NCBI GenBank assembly: GCA_050742535.1
Contig: JBOGIQ010000137.1
Span: 1 to 14,177, forward strand
DNA: 14,177 nt
Origin: Gp6-AA40 sp050742535
Lineage (GTDB): Bacteria; Acidobacteriota; Vicinamibacteria; Vicinamibacterales; UBA2999
Reading direction: 5' to 3'
In this document: positions 1 to 7,023 of the stretch, in pieces
Position numbering within the stretch: position 1 is the first letter of the stretch
Layout of the letters: each line of letters starts with the position of its first letter
Made by a program: the position numbers and the translations under genes
Notes under the pieces: generated by a model
What the model was told of the DNA's origin: nothing
Database searches by the model: none
Seen by the model: only the letters and a program-made list of their open reading frames with translations

Positions 1-639
1 CTCGATGCGTGTGCGGTTTCCGACGCCCTCGATCGGCTTAGCCTGCCCGGCGCCGTCACCGGCATTCAGAGGCTGACGACGACGCGCCGGATCTCCGGGC
101 ACGTCATCACCGTCAAAATGGGGCGCGACGAGGGTCAGGCGCCCGCGTCACGGCATCTCGGCACCACCGCCATCGAATCCGCGCAACCTGGCGATGTGAT
201 CGTCATGGAACAGCGCACCGGCATCGACGCGGCGTGCTGGGGCGGCAATCTGTCGCTCGGCGCGAAGCTTCGTCAGGTTGCCGGCGTCATTGTCGACGGA
301 CCTGCGCGTGACATCGACGAGGCAGGCGAGTACGACTTTCCTGTGTTCGCCCGCTCCGCTACTGCCAGAACGGCCCGCGGCCGCATCGTCGAAGTGGCGA
401 CCAACGTACCGATTACCGTCGGCGATGTGACCGTCAATCCCGGAGACTTCGTGGTCGCCGACGGCAGTGGTGTGGTGTTTGTTGCGCGGGACGTCGTCGA
501 TCGATTACTCGAAGCTGCCGAAGCCGTGATCGCTCGTGAGCGGGCGATGGTTGCCGCCCTTCGCGAGGGAGCGCCAATCAGCAAGGTGATGGGCACCGGC
601 TACGAAACGATGCTCAAGAGAAGCGGAGGGTCCGCCTGA
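1..639 (+). CDS. RraA-like aldolase/decarboxylase family protein, 5' end outside window
   Basis: The reading frame is open from base 1, so the true start lies upstream. The first visible residues (SDALDRL) align with residues 19-25 of the next gene, so only about 15-20 residues appear to be missing. The core shows WGGNLSLGA, then VDGPARDID, then GDFVVADGSGVVFV. These are the glycine-rich loop, the Arg-Asp pair and the C-terminal strand typical of RraA-like proteins. In this superfamily (HMG/CHA aldolases, oxaloacetate decarboxylases, and RraA itself, an RNase E inhibitor) the Arg-Asp pair binds substrate and metal in a trimer or hexamer. Retention of RD favours an enzyme over the RNase E inhibitor. 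The substrate cannot be told; names such as dimethylmenaquinone methyltransferase are legacy errors. The last residues and the stop codon (SGGSA, then TGA) are written by the palindromic repeat at 628-653. Confidence 0.85.
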   Translation, partial: LDACAVSDALDRLSLPGAVTGIQRLTTTRRISGHVITVKMGRDEGQAPASRHLGTTAIESAQPGDVIVMEQRTGIDAACWGGNLSLGAKLRQVAGVIVDGPARDIDEAGEYDFPVFARSATARTARGRIVEVATNVPITVGDVTVNPGDFVVADGSGVVFVARDVVDRLLEAAEAVIARERAMVAALREGAPISKVMGTGYETMLKRSGGSA

Positions 640-653
640 AGGCGGACACTACG
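628..653 (+). repeat. REP-like palindromic repeat, copy 1
   Basis: The core is a perfect 7-bp inverted repeat, GTCCGCC-TGAA-GGCGGAC (630-647), inside a 26-bp block. The same block occurs in inverted orientation, base for base, at 13602-13627. It supplies the last codons and the stop of the upstream RraA-like gene and ends 3 bases before the TTG start of the next one. It resembles bacterial REP elements in size and extragenic position; no transposase is encoded in the window. Confidence 0.8.
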
Positions 654-655
654 AA

Positions 656-1312
656 TTGACGACCGACCGCAACCTCGAACGCGCCTCGTCGCTCGACACG
701 ACATCCATCAGCGACGCGCTGGATCGACTGGGCATCGCTGGGCAATGCCTGAACATCAAGCCACTCGACCACAGCTTCCGCCTCACCGGGCGCGCGTTCA
801 CGATCCTGTACGGTCCGGCCGGTAAGCCGGCGGGGACCGTCGGCGACTACATCGACGACGTCGAGCCGGGCTCGGTCGTCGTCCTCGATAACGGCGGCCG
901 TGAGAATGCAACCGTGTGGGGCGACATCCTGACCTGGGTCGCGCACCGGCGCGGAATCGCCGGCACGGTGATTGACGGCGCCTGCCGCGATACGCATCTC
1001 TGTCGTGAACTCAGCTACCCGGTCTACAGCCGCAGCTACTCCATGCGAACCGGGAAAGATCGCGTGCAGGTCGAGGCGATGAACGTTGTCGTGAACATTG
1101 GCGACGCCCGCGTGACGCCAGGGGATCTGCTGCGTGGCGATGCGGACGGCGTGCTCGTCATTCCGCGCGAGCACGAGGACGCGGTGCTTGCCGCCGCCGA
1201 GGAGATCGACGGAGTCGAACAGCAGATCCGCGCCTTGATCGATCAGGGTAAGTCACTGGCGGAGGCGCGCCGCCAGCTCGGATATCACCAGCTTCAAAGC
1301 CGGCGCAGCTGA
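656..1312 (+). CDS. RraA-like aldolase/decarboxylase family protein
   Basis: This 218-residue cytoplasmic protein is a paralogue of the gene just upstream. SISDALDRLG (residues 17-26), WGDIL (88-92), VIDGACRD (105-112) and GDLLRGDADGVLVIP are the family signatures, and the Arg111-Asp112 pair of metal-dependent members is kept. Members cleave 4-hydroxy-4-methyl-2-oxoglutarate-type acids to pyruvate plus a second oxoacid, or decarboxylate oxaloacetate; which applies here cannot be read. The start is TTG at 656, because no ATG or GTG in frame precedes the conserved N-terminus. No good ribosome site lies at normal distance; GGAGG is at 625-629, about 27 bases away, across the palindromic repeat, so the two genes may be translationally coupled or the hairpin may bring the site closer. 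The two paralogues differ clearly and may form hetero-oligomers or handle different substrates. Confidence 0.85.
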   Translation: MTTDRNLERASSLDTTSISDALDRLGIAGQCLNIKPLDHSFRLTGRAFTILYGPAGKPAGTVGDYIDDVEPGSVVVLDNGGRENATVWGDILTWVAHRRGIAGTVIDGACRDTHLCRELSYPVYSRSYSMRTGKDRVQVEAMNVVVNIGDARVTPGDLLRGDADGVLVIPREHEDAVLAAAEEIDGVEQQIRALIDQGKSLAEARRQLGYHQLQSRRS

Positions 1313-1345
1313 CGGCGTCGTCCGACCGGCCGGGCGTCGTCCGCG

Positions 1346-1375
1346 TGTAGCACACATCATGAGTATCGTGCTACA
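1346..1375 (+). promoter_or_regulatory. Inverted-repeat operator candidate of the toxin-antitoxin pair
   Basis: TGTAGCAC (1346-1353) and GTGCTACA (1368-1375) are perfect 8-bp inverted arms separated by 14 bases that contain TCATGA near the centre. The element ends 9 bases before the antitoxin ATG. Ribbon-helix-helix antitoxins of VapBC/FitAB type bind inverted repeats of this size over their own promoter, so autoregulation is the natural reading. No clean -35/-10 pair can be assigned within it. Confidence 0.6.
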
Positions 1376-1384
1376 GTGGACGAC

Positions 1385-1624
1385 ATGAAACCGTACATCC
1401 ATGCCCGCCTCAGCCCGGAGGACCGGGCGATTCTGGAACAGCTGAAGCAAGTGAGCGGGTACACGGAGTCGCAGATTCTGCGGCGCGGGCTGCGGCTTGT
1501 CTCAGAAGAGCTGCGCGCACGACCAAGCGCGCTCGACGTGGCGGGCCGAAGCGTCGGGAAATTCAAGACAGGGCCGAAAGACCTCGCCACGAACCGGAAG
1601 CACCTGGAGGGCTTTGGCGAGTGA
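1385..1624 (+). CDS. vapB: VapB-type ribbon-helix-helix antitoxin
   Basis: This is a 79-residue cytoplasmic protein. Its N-terminal half, KPYIHARLSPEDRAILEQL followed by a second predicted helix (TESQILRRGLRLVSEEL), has the strand-helix-helix pattern of CopG/RHH DNA-binding antitoxins. The C-terminal 35 residues are polar and lysine/glycine-rich, as expected of the unstructured tail that blocks the toxin. It directly precedes a PIN-domain gene, with the toxin GTG overlapping its TGA (GTGA, 1621-1624). ATG 1385 is chosen; a GTG three codons upstream (1376) is also in frame but abuts the operator arm. Neither has a strong Shine-Dalgarno. It likely represses its own promoter through the inverted repeat at 1346-1375. 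Assignment to a VapB subfamily rests on the partner and the fold pattern. Confidence 0.75.
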   Translation: MKPYIHARLSPEDRAILEQLKQVSGYTESQILRRGLRLVSEELRARPSALDVAGRSVGKFKTGPKDLATNRKHLEGFGE

Positions 1625-2037
1625 ATCGGCCTGGCGTTCTACTCGACACCGGGCCGCTGGTGGCGCTGCTGTCGGAACGAGACGCGGCTCACGACCGGGC
1701 GACGCGCATGTTTGCCGCCTGCCTGCCCCCGCTTCGCTGCTGTGAGGCCGTCGTGGCCGAGGCGTGCTTTCTGATGCGGAAGGTCCATGCCGACGGACCG
1801 GCAGAGGTGCTTGCGCTGGCCACCAAGGGTCTCTACGACATCGCGCTGCCGCTCAGGGAACACTGGACGAGCGTTGAAGCCCTTTTGCGGAAGTACGCCA
1901 ATCGGCCGATCTCCCTCGCCGATGCGTGCCTGATTCGTTGCGCGGAAGTCCACGAGGAAGCGCGCATTCTGACCTTCGACGAAGACTTCGGCGTCTATCG
2001 GTGGGCGCGAAGGAAACGGTTCCACCTACTGGAATGA
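1621..2037 (+). CDS. vapC: VapC-type PIN-domain ribonuclease toxin
   Basis: This is a 138-residue PIN-domain protein. The four acidic positions of the magnesium site are visible: Asp9 in LLDTGPLVAL, Glu47 in VVAEACFLM, Asp101 in SLADACLIR, and Asp120/Asp122 in TFDEDFGVY. The length is that of a single-domain VapC. VapC toxins cleave tRNA or rRNA and are neutralised by the cognate VapB. The start is GTG at 1621, overlapping the antitoxin stop by four bases, which implies coupled translation. All active-site residues are intact, so it should be functional. It is followed by a GC-rich hairpin (2042-2068). Confidence 0.87.
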   Translation: MNRPGVLLDTGPLVALLSERDAAHDRATRMFAACLPPLRCCEAVVAEACFLMRKVHADGPAEVLALATKGLYDIALPLREHWTSVEALLRKYANRPISLADACLIRCAEVHEEARILTFDEDFGVYRWARRKRFHLLE

Positions 2038-2041
2038 GGAC

Positions 2042-2068
2042 AGGGCGCGGCGCCGACGACCGCGCCCT
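2042..2068. terminator. GC-rich hairpin between convergent units
   Basis: AGGGCGCGG (2042-2050) pairs perfectly with CCGCGCCCT (2060-2068) around a 9-base loop. It sits 4 bases after the toxin stop and just beyond the end of the converging remnant gene. There is no T-run on either strand, so intrinsic termination is only possible, not shown. Confidence 0.4.
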
Positions 2069-2086
2069 CAGCTCGGGCTCGCGCTA

Positions 2087-2834
2087 TCGTTTGGTAGTCG
2101 CTGCCGGCAGGAAGTTCTCGAGCGCCCAGACTTCAAGGACGCTCTTCCCGACCAGGAACGCCATCGTGCGGCTGTCCGGAGAAAACACGAAGCCCTGGTT
2201 CAAACACGGGCACGCTATCGCTGATGCTGCTCGCGACCAGGGCCAGCGGGAGGCCCGCTGGCGTACGCGCTGCGGACGTCGCGAGTCGGCTGTCGGCGAC
2301 CGCCGACAAGCGGGATCGGCTGCCCGTCTCGACGTCAAGGATCGCCAGCCTCAGGCTCGCCCACGGCGCGAGGTCGGCGTTGGTGCGAATCTGCTCGTAG
2401 AGCGTCCGGGCCTCGCCGTGACGCCCCTGCGCTTCGGCCGCATGGGCCTCGTCGATGAGCGTGAGGATCTCCGCGGAAACGGGGCGCCGGCTGGCAAGTG
2501 ACGCGGGCGCCGCACCGAATGGACCGAAGAACACGCGGTGGCGTGGAAACGAGACGACGCCGCCGTCGTCGATCTCGAAGGCGACGTATTCGTCCCCGTC
2601 CGCCGCGGCGAGCGCGTCGGCAGCCACCCGATCGAGGGCGCTCGCGAGGGTAGAGTCCACGAGCGTCGCGAGCTGTGCCTGCTGGTCGCGGAGACCCTGC
2701 TCGCGTTCGATCTCGCGGGCGCTGATGGCTTGGAGCCCAAGCAGGGCGAGGATCAGCGCCGGCGTGGCGATGAACAGGCCGAAGACCCACCACCAGGCCC
2801 GGTGCGTGAAGGACGGGATGAGGCCGCGAGGCAT
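2087..2834 (-). pseudogene. Broken gene: sensor-kinase-like N-terminus joined to a beta-propeller-like C-terminal tail
   Basis: Reading leftward from 2834, a frame opens with one membrane segment (about residues 12-35, WWWVFGLFIATPALILALLG). It continues into a Glu/Arg/Gln-rich, probably helical stretch (SAREIEREQGLRDQQAQLA) and an alpha/beta region with VVSFPRHRVFFGPFG and a TPR-like AEAQGRHGEARTLYEQI. This resembles the sensory half of a membrane histidine kinase, but no HisKA or HATPase domain follows. Near base 2200 sensible protein moves to another frame, which gives GFVFSPDSRTMAFLVG, then VWALENFLPAAT and a stop just after 2087. That tail looks like the last blade of a PD40/TolB-type propeller protein. 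The nominal 233-residue frame runs on to 2133 by reading the tail out of frame. The best explanation is a deletion fusing two decayed genes; a divergent intact small membrane protein is the alternative. Confidence 0.5.
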
Positions 2835-2911
2835 CCGGGTGCCTCTATTGTCAGCGCACCCTCACGGCCGTGACCGTCAGGGTTTCGTGAAGATTTGAGC
2901 GCCTGGCGGCG

Positions 2912-2930
2912 TTTGAATTCACCATTCAAA
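2912..2930. repeat. Short inverted repeat upstream of the broken kinase-like gene
   Basis: TTTGAAT (2912-2918) and ATTCAAA (2924-2930) are perfect arms around TCACC. A 12-bp perfect palindrome, TCACGGCCGTGA, lies nearby at 2862-2873. Both are in the 124-base gap between the amidohydrolase stop and the start of the broken gene. They could be an operator or weak terminator; there is no direct evidence for either. Confidence 0.35.
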
Positions 2931-2958
2931 AGTGCGGCTGCCGTTCGAAGGACACCTG

Positions 2959-4284
2959 TTAGTTCCCGCGCAGGAGCTCCGTCAAAGCCGTCACTTCGGC
3001 GCGAACGGCCGCCTTGAGCGTCGTCTCGCGATCCGGCGCCCATTCCGGCGAGTGTGGAGCGGGAACCGGAATGCCGGTCTGCCGCGCCGCCTTCAGCCTG
3101 GCGGGATCGACCGCTCCGATGTGGAGCAGCGTTGACCGCACTCCGGCGCGGCCATATTCGGCGAAGTCTTCCGCGGTCATTTTCGGCGGCATCTCGACGA
3201 CGTTCGCTTCGCCAAGCACCTGTTTCAGTCGATTCGCAAGCCGGAGCGTCAGCTGGGAGTCGTTGATAACGGGCGCCTCGCTGCTCGGCGTCACGATGAC
3301 TTGAGGCTCACGAGGCGCTGCGGCGGCGGCGGCCTCTGCCCTGACCACACGACGCAGTGCAGCAAGCGTGCGCGAGCGAACCTCCGCCGTAAACGTGCGG
3401 ACCGATAGCTGGAGACGGACCTCGTCCGGGATGATGTTGCCCTGCGTGCCTCCGTGGATCGAGCCGACTGTGATGACGACGGGATCGATCGGGTTGTTTT
3501 CACGCGACACAATCGTTTGCAGCGCGATGACGATGCGCGAGGCCAGGATCACGGGGTCGACTGTGTTGTGCGGCATCGCGGCGTGCCCACCGCGTCCGTG
3601 CACAACGATGCTGACGTTGTCCGACATCGCGCGGAACAGGCCCGGCCGATAGCCGATCGTCCCGGCCGGCATGGTGTCGTCGTCGTGCAGCGACAACGCG
3701 AACTCGGGGCGAGGGAACCGCGTGAAGAGGCCGTCGCTCAACATCGCCTTTGCACCGGCGCCGCCTTCTTCGGCGGGTTGACCGACCAGCACCAGCGTTC
3801 CGCGCCAGCGGTCACGGTGTTCGGCCATCACACGGGCGGTGCCGACCCATGCGGCCATGTGGAGGTCGTGTCCGCAGGCATGCATCACCGGAATCATCTC
3901 TCCCGCGGCGTTCTTCGCGACCACGGTACTCGCGAACGGAAGGCCGGTCTTCTCGGCAACCGGCAAGGCGTCGAGCTCTGTCCGGAGCATGACGGTGGGA
4001 CCGGGGCCGTTCTTCATTACGGCGACGATTCCGGTTTTCCCGACGCCGGTGACCACGTCGAACCCAAGCGCCCTGACGCGCGCGGCGAGCTTGGCCGCGG
4101 TCTGTACTTCCTGAAAGGCCAGCTCCGGGTGCTGATGCAGATCGATGTACAGCGCTTCGATGTCCGGATAGATGGCGTCAACGTCCGCCGGCGTCGGCGA
4201 CCACGCGCCATCGCCGACCTGCGCGATCGACTGCCTGGAGACGATGAAGAGCAGCAGGATACCGAGCGCGGACAGGAATCTCAC
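2959..4284 (-). CDS. Exported M20D-family amidohydrolase
   Basis: This 441-residue protein has a signal peptide (residues 1-21, MRFLSALGILLLFIVSRQSIA), so it acts outside the cytoplasm. The catalytic domain shows LHQHPELAFQE (49-59), RTELDALP (101-108, with Thr-Glu where most relatives have Ala-Asp or Gly-Asp), MHACGHD (134-140) and GQPAEEGG (168-175). These are the metal-ligand and general-base (Glu172-Glu173) motifs of hippurate hydrolase / IAA-amino-acid hydrolase type enzymes, with Cys137 as the expected metal-binding cysteine. GRGGHAAMPH marks the dimerisation domain and TAEDFAEY the C-terminal catalytic strand. The family hydrolyses N-acyl or N-carbamoyl amino acids and similar amides. 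The start is GTG at 4284, with AGAGGTG a short distance upstream. It is the last gene of a four-gene minus-strand run, 48 bases after the preceding gene. An exported M20D enzyme fits hydrolysis of an amide made or taken up in the periplasm; the substrate is unknown. Confidence 0.9.
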   Translation of the reverse strand: MRFLSALGILLLFIVSRQSIAQVGDGAWSPTPADVDAIYPDIEALYIDLHQHPELAFQEVQTAAKLAARVRALGFDVVTGVGKTGIVAVMKNGPGPTVMLRTELDALPVAEKTGLPFASTVVAKNAAGEMIPVMHACGHDLHMAAWVGTARVMAEHRDRWRGTLVLVGQPAEEGGAGAKAMLSDGLFTRFPRPEFALSLHDDDTMPAGTIGYRPGLFRAMSDNVSIVVHGRGGHAAMPHNTVDPVILASRIVIALQTIVSRENNPIDPVVITVGSIHGGTQGNIIPDEVRLQLSVRTFTAEVRSRTLAALRRVVRAEAAAAAAPREPQVIVTPSSEAPVINDSQLTLRLANRLKQVLGEANVVEMPPKMTAEDFAEYGRAGVRSTLLHIGAVDPARLKAARQTGIPVPAPHSPEWAPDRETTLKAAVRAEVTALTELLRGN

Positions 4285-4290
4285 AGGCGC

Positions 4291-4335
4291 ACCTCTGGCA
4301 CCTCTTGAACCTCTTGAACCCCTTGAACCTTCTCA
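4291..4335 (-). repeat. 9-bp tandem repeat between operon genes
   Basis: Five 9-base units fill the gap between two minus-strand genes: ACCTCTGGC, ACCTCTTGA twice, ACCCCTTGA and ACCTTCTCA. The middle three are nearly identical and the outer two are decayed. The last unit overlaps the stop of the upstream gene (4333-4335). Copy number could vary by slippage and would alter the spacing to the amidohydrolase start. Confidence 0.6.
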
Positions 4336-5214
4336 GGGCACCGGCAGCGTAGTCCGGTCGACGGTCTTGAACTGACCGACCATCAGCTCGTGCGCGTAGT
4401 TCTGCTGCTGGCACACGTATTCGAACAGCTCGGTGTTCGCTTCGAGGCGCAGGTTCATCGTCCCGCCCCACGGTTTCGTGTAGGCACCTGGATCGTCCAC
4501 CGTCAGCTCGTAGCGCATCGCGGCGTACTCGGTGCGCGTGAATCTCTCGACCGTGTGCAGCGCCTCGGTGTGCGGCGCCGCGCCGCGATCGATCCAGAAG
4601 CCTTCGTTGTAGCCGACGGTGTCGACCACGAGCGTGTCGCCTTCCCACCAGCCGATCGAATGGCCGTAGTAGCTTGGCTCCAGGTTTCGTGGATGACCGC
4701 GGCCGTCGGTGTAGATCGTGCGGAAGGTGTGCGGGCCGCCGATGTCGAAGATGAACACCCGCCGGATTTCCGGCATCTCGACGATCTCCGCACCGTAGGG
4801 CGTCAGGAACTGACGCTGGAAGCCTGACGCCTTGCAGCGTGTGTGCGGCTCGAGCTCGTTGATCCGGCGGTCAGCGGAAACTGCGCGCGCCCACGGCTGG
4901 TAGGGAACGTTGTCGCCGCGCCCGCCGACCCCGCCGCCACCAATCCACACACCCTTTTCGTTGAGTTGGACGCGACCGGAGGCCAGCCGCGGGGCCGGCT
5001 TCGACGGCGCCGGCGCGCGCCCTCCCCGTCCGCCCCTGCCTGCAGCTCCCGCGCGTCCGGCTGGTGCCTGCGCACCGCCCGGGTTAGGAGCCGGCTGCTG
5101 CGCCTGCGGATTCTGCCCTTGCGCCGGCTGGCCCTGCTGCGCAGCAGGTGCGCCAACCAGAAGCGCCGCCAGAAAGACGGCGACCGCGAGAGAAAGAACG
5201 GTGCGGTTATGCAT
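4333..5214 (-). CDS. Secreted protein of unknown function, paralogue A
   Basis: This 293-residue protein has a signal peptide (about residues 1-25, cleavage near GAPAA/Q). A low-complexity segment of about 50 residues follows, rich in Gln/Pro, then Gly/Arg (PAQGQNPQAQQ, GRGGRGGRAP). The globular part carries ELEPHTRCK, FLTPYGAEI, FIFDIGGPHTFRTIY, YYGHSIGWWEGDTLV, DRGAAPHTEALHTVERF, DDPGAYTKPW and NYAHELMVGQ. I do not recognise a named family with a known activity. The conserved acidic, Trp, His and Cys residues suggest a binding or catalytic beta-rich domain. It is 28 bases downstream of paralogue B on the same strand and clearly homologous to it throughout the globular part. A more distant relative is at 7502-8293. 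Repeated co-occurrence with oxidoreductase and hydrolase genes suggests an accessory role in extracytoplasmic metabolism; this is inference only. Confidence 0.8.
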   Translation of the reverse strand: MHNRTVLSLAVAVFLAALLVGAPAAQQGQPAQGQNPQAQQPAPNPGGAQAPAGRAGAAGRGGRGGRAPAPSKPAPRLASGRVQLNEKGVWIGGGGVGGRGDNVPYQPWARAVSADRRINELEPHTRCKASGFQRQFLTPYGAEIVEMPEIRRVFIFDIGGPHTFRTIYTDGRGHPRNLEPSYYGHSIGWWEGDTLVVDTVGYNEGFWIDRGAAPHTEALHTVERFTRTEYAAMRYELTVDDPGAYTKPWGGTMNLRLEANTELFEYVCQQQNYAHELMVGQFKTVDRTTLPVP

Positions 5215-5242
5215 GCCGAGAGGATACGCGATCTTGCGCGCC

Positions 5243-6112
5243 CTACGGGACGATCAGCGTCCGGCGGTCCACTTTCGTTCCCTGCCCGACCATCAGCTCG
5301 TGAGCGTAGTTCTGCTCCTGACAGACGTATTCGAAGAGCTCGGTGTTGTCTTCCCAGAACAGATTCAGCTGCCCGGTCCAGGGCCGCGTGTACGCGCCCG
5401 GATCATCCACGGTCAACTCGTAGTGCAGCGTCGTCATGTTCGTGCGCGTCAACCGTTCGACGGTCCGCATCCGCTCGGTGCTGGGCAGGCCTCCGCGATC
5501 GAGCCAGAAGCTCTCGTTGAACCCCACGGTGTCGATGACGAGCGTGTCGCCTTCCCACCAGCCGATGGAATGACCGTAGTACGTCGGACTCACGTTCTTC
5601 GGATGCCCCCGGCCGTCCAGGTAAATCGTGCGGAACGTGTGCGGGCCACCGATGTCGAAAATGTAGACGCGTTTCAGGTCCGGCAGCTCTGTAATCTCGA
5701 CGCCGTACGGCGTCAGGAAGACACGTGCGACACCCGACGGTTTGCAGCGGGCGTGCGGCTCGAGTTGATGCGTGCGCCGATTGGCAAAGAGTGCGCCCGC
5801 CCACGGCTGAAACGGCAGTTCCTTCGAGGGACCGAGCGGGTCGGGTATGACGGGACCTGGCAGCCAGACGCCCTTGTCCGCCGGCGTCGCACCTGCCAGC
5901 AGCGCGCGGCCTTCCTTGTTCCGCGGCGCCGGTGCCGGCGGCCCCGCGTTGCGGCCGCGGCCGCGTCCGGGTCCTGCTGCGCGCCCTCCGCGCCCGTCAG
6001 GAGCGCCGACCTGCGCGCCGGGATTCTGCTGCTGCTGCGCGACAGCGGATGGCGCCGGAAGGATGGCCGCGAATACCAACAGAGCGACGAGAACACTCAG
6101 CGCGTTTCGCAT
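5243..6112 (-). CDS. Secreted protein of unknown function, paralogue B
   Basis: This 289-residue protein has a signal peptide (MRNALSVLVALLVFAAILP, cleavage near SAVA/Q25-26). A Gln-rich then Gly/Arg/Pro-rich linker (GRGGRAAGPGRGRGRNAG) follows. Its globular domain shares ordered blocks with paralogue A: ELTELPDLKRVYIFDIGGP-like strands, YYGHSIGWWEGDTLV, DDPGAYTRPW, NTELFEYVCQ and NYAHELMVGQ. The start ATG (6112) lies 3 bases after the TAG of the MBL-fold gene, in an A-rich sequence with only a weak ribosome site, so translation is probably coupled. The function is unknown. The linker differs far more between A and B than the globular domain, which suggests it is a spacer, perhaps toward the outer membrane or cell wall, and not a catalytic element. 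Confidence 0.8.
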   Translation of the reverse strand: MRNALSVLVALLVFAAILPAPSAVAQQQQNPGAQVGAPDGRGGRAAGPGRGRGRNAGPPAPAPRNKEGRALLAGATPADKGVWLPGPVIPDPLGPSKELPFQPWAGALFANRRTHQLEPHARCKPSGVARVFLTPYGVEITELPDLKRVYIFDIGGPHTFRTIYLDGRGHPKNVSPTYYGHSIGWWEGDTLVIDTVGFNESFWLDRGGLPSTERMRTVERLTRTNMTTLHYELTVDDPGAYTRPWTGQLNLFWEDNTELFEYVCQEQNYAHELMVGQGTKVDRRTLIVP

Positions 6113-6115
6113 TTT

Positions 6116-7003
6116 CTATTTTCTTGTCAGCTCGTCATAGAGCGAACCGTAGAACTGTGGATTGAAGGTCCAGCCGAGATCATCGGTCTTCATCTGCGAC
6201 GCGAGTGTTTCCCGCGTGGCGCCAGCCTTGATCGCTTCCCGCGCACGCGTCACGACGGTGGCAAACCTCGTTCGGTACGCCTCGACGTCCGCGCGTGTTT
6301 TCGGCTCGCCGCGTCCCGGGATCGCCATCTCGAAATCGAGCTTCAGCACGCCGTCGAGGATCGGTGCCCAGCCCACGGCGCTGCCGCCGTTCGCGAAGTC
6401 GACGATCGGGGCGTTGTCGGTCATCTGGTCGCTGACCATCACCACCTTCGCGTCGGGGAAATACGCCATCGTGTCGCCGCCCGAATGTCCACGTCCGAAT
6501 GAATAGAGGCGCACTTCGGCGCCGCCGAACTTCAGCGTGTATTCCTTCGAGAACGTCTGCGTCGGCAGGCCGGGGATCTCCTTCGTCCGCGGATCGCTGG
6601 CCATATGCGTCTTCAGCGCGTCGAGCGCAATCACCGTCGCGCCGGCGTCGATGAACTTCTGGTTCGTCCCGACGTGATCCGGGTGGTGCTGGGTGTTGAT
6701 CACGTATCTGACCGGCAGGTTCGACACGGACCGGATCTCTTCCATCAGGCGGTTGAAGTTTTCATCGCCCGGGTTCTTGGTATCGACGACGATCAGCCCT
6801 TCGGGCGTGACGCGAATAAGGGTGTTGGCGCCGCCGCCGGTCACCATGTAGAGGTTTGGCTTGAGCAGCCGGATCTTCTCGATTGTCTGCCCTGCGCCGC
6901 CGCGCCCGCCCCGGCCCTGGGCGGGGGGCTGCCAGGCGACGGCCGACGTGGTCACAAGGATGAGCAGGACGCAAACAGCCAAAGTGCCGCATTTCAGTGA
7001 CAT
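6116..7003 (-). CDS. Exported metallo-beta-lactamase-fold hydrolase with altered metal ligands
   Basis: This 295-residue protein has a signal peptide (MSLKCGTLAVCVLLILVTTSAVA). ATG 7003 is chosen over in-frame ATGs at 7033 and 7030 because AAGGTG lies just upstream and the signal peptide then has normal proportions. A short GRGGRGGAG linker precedes the MBL domain. The domain has NTLIRVTPEGLIVVDT and NTQHHPDHVG (103-112), where the first His of the usual HxHxDH is Gln105. It also has GRGHSGGDT (His173) and MVSDQ (Asp192). The usual C-terminal IPGHG is IPGRG, so the expected His ligand is Arg231. The fold covers lactonases, thioesterases, beta-lactamases and other hydrolases; two changed ligands imply a single-metal or unusual site. 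It is the first gene of the minus-strand run. The substrate is unknown. Confidence 0.85.
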   Translation of the reverse strand: MSLKCGTLAVCVLLILVTTSAVAWQPPAQGRGGRGGAGQTIEKIRLLKPNLYMVTGGGANTLIRVTPEGLIVVDTKNPGDENFNRLMEEIRSVSNLPVRYVINTQHHPDHVGTNQKFIDAGATVIALDALKTHMASDPRTKEIPGLPTQTFSKEYTLKFGGAEVRLYSFGRGHSGGDTMAYFPDAKVVMVSDQMTDNAPIVDFANGGSAVGWAPILDGVLKLDFEMAIPGRGEPKTRADVEAYRTRFATVVTRAREAIKAGATRETLASQMKTDDLGWTFNPQFYGSLYDELTRK

Positions 7004-7023
7004 GCCGCACCTTATATCGCACC

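Noticed and set aside
2862..2873. Perfect 12-bp palindrome TCACGGCCGTGA as a regulator site
   Set aside because: Short GC-rich palindromes are frequent by chance here and it precedes a probably broken gene; kept only as a remark.
3454..4308. A 284-codon open frame on the plus strand
   Set aside because: It is antisense to the M20D amidohydrolase, whose catalytic motifs are intact; the composition is Arg/Asp/His-rich and domain-free.
4910..6502. A 530-codon open frame on the plus strand
   Set aside because: It is antisense to two secreted paralogues and part of the MBL gene, which have signal peptides and conserved motifs. The translation is Arg/Pro/Ala-rich without recognisable domains, a usual shadow in high-GC DNA.
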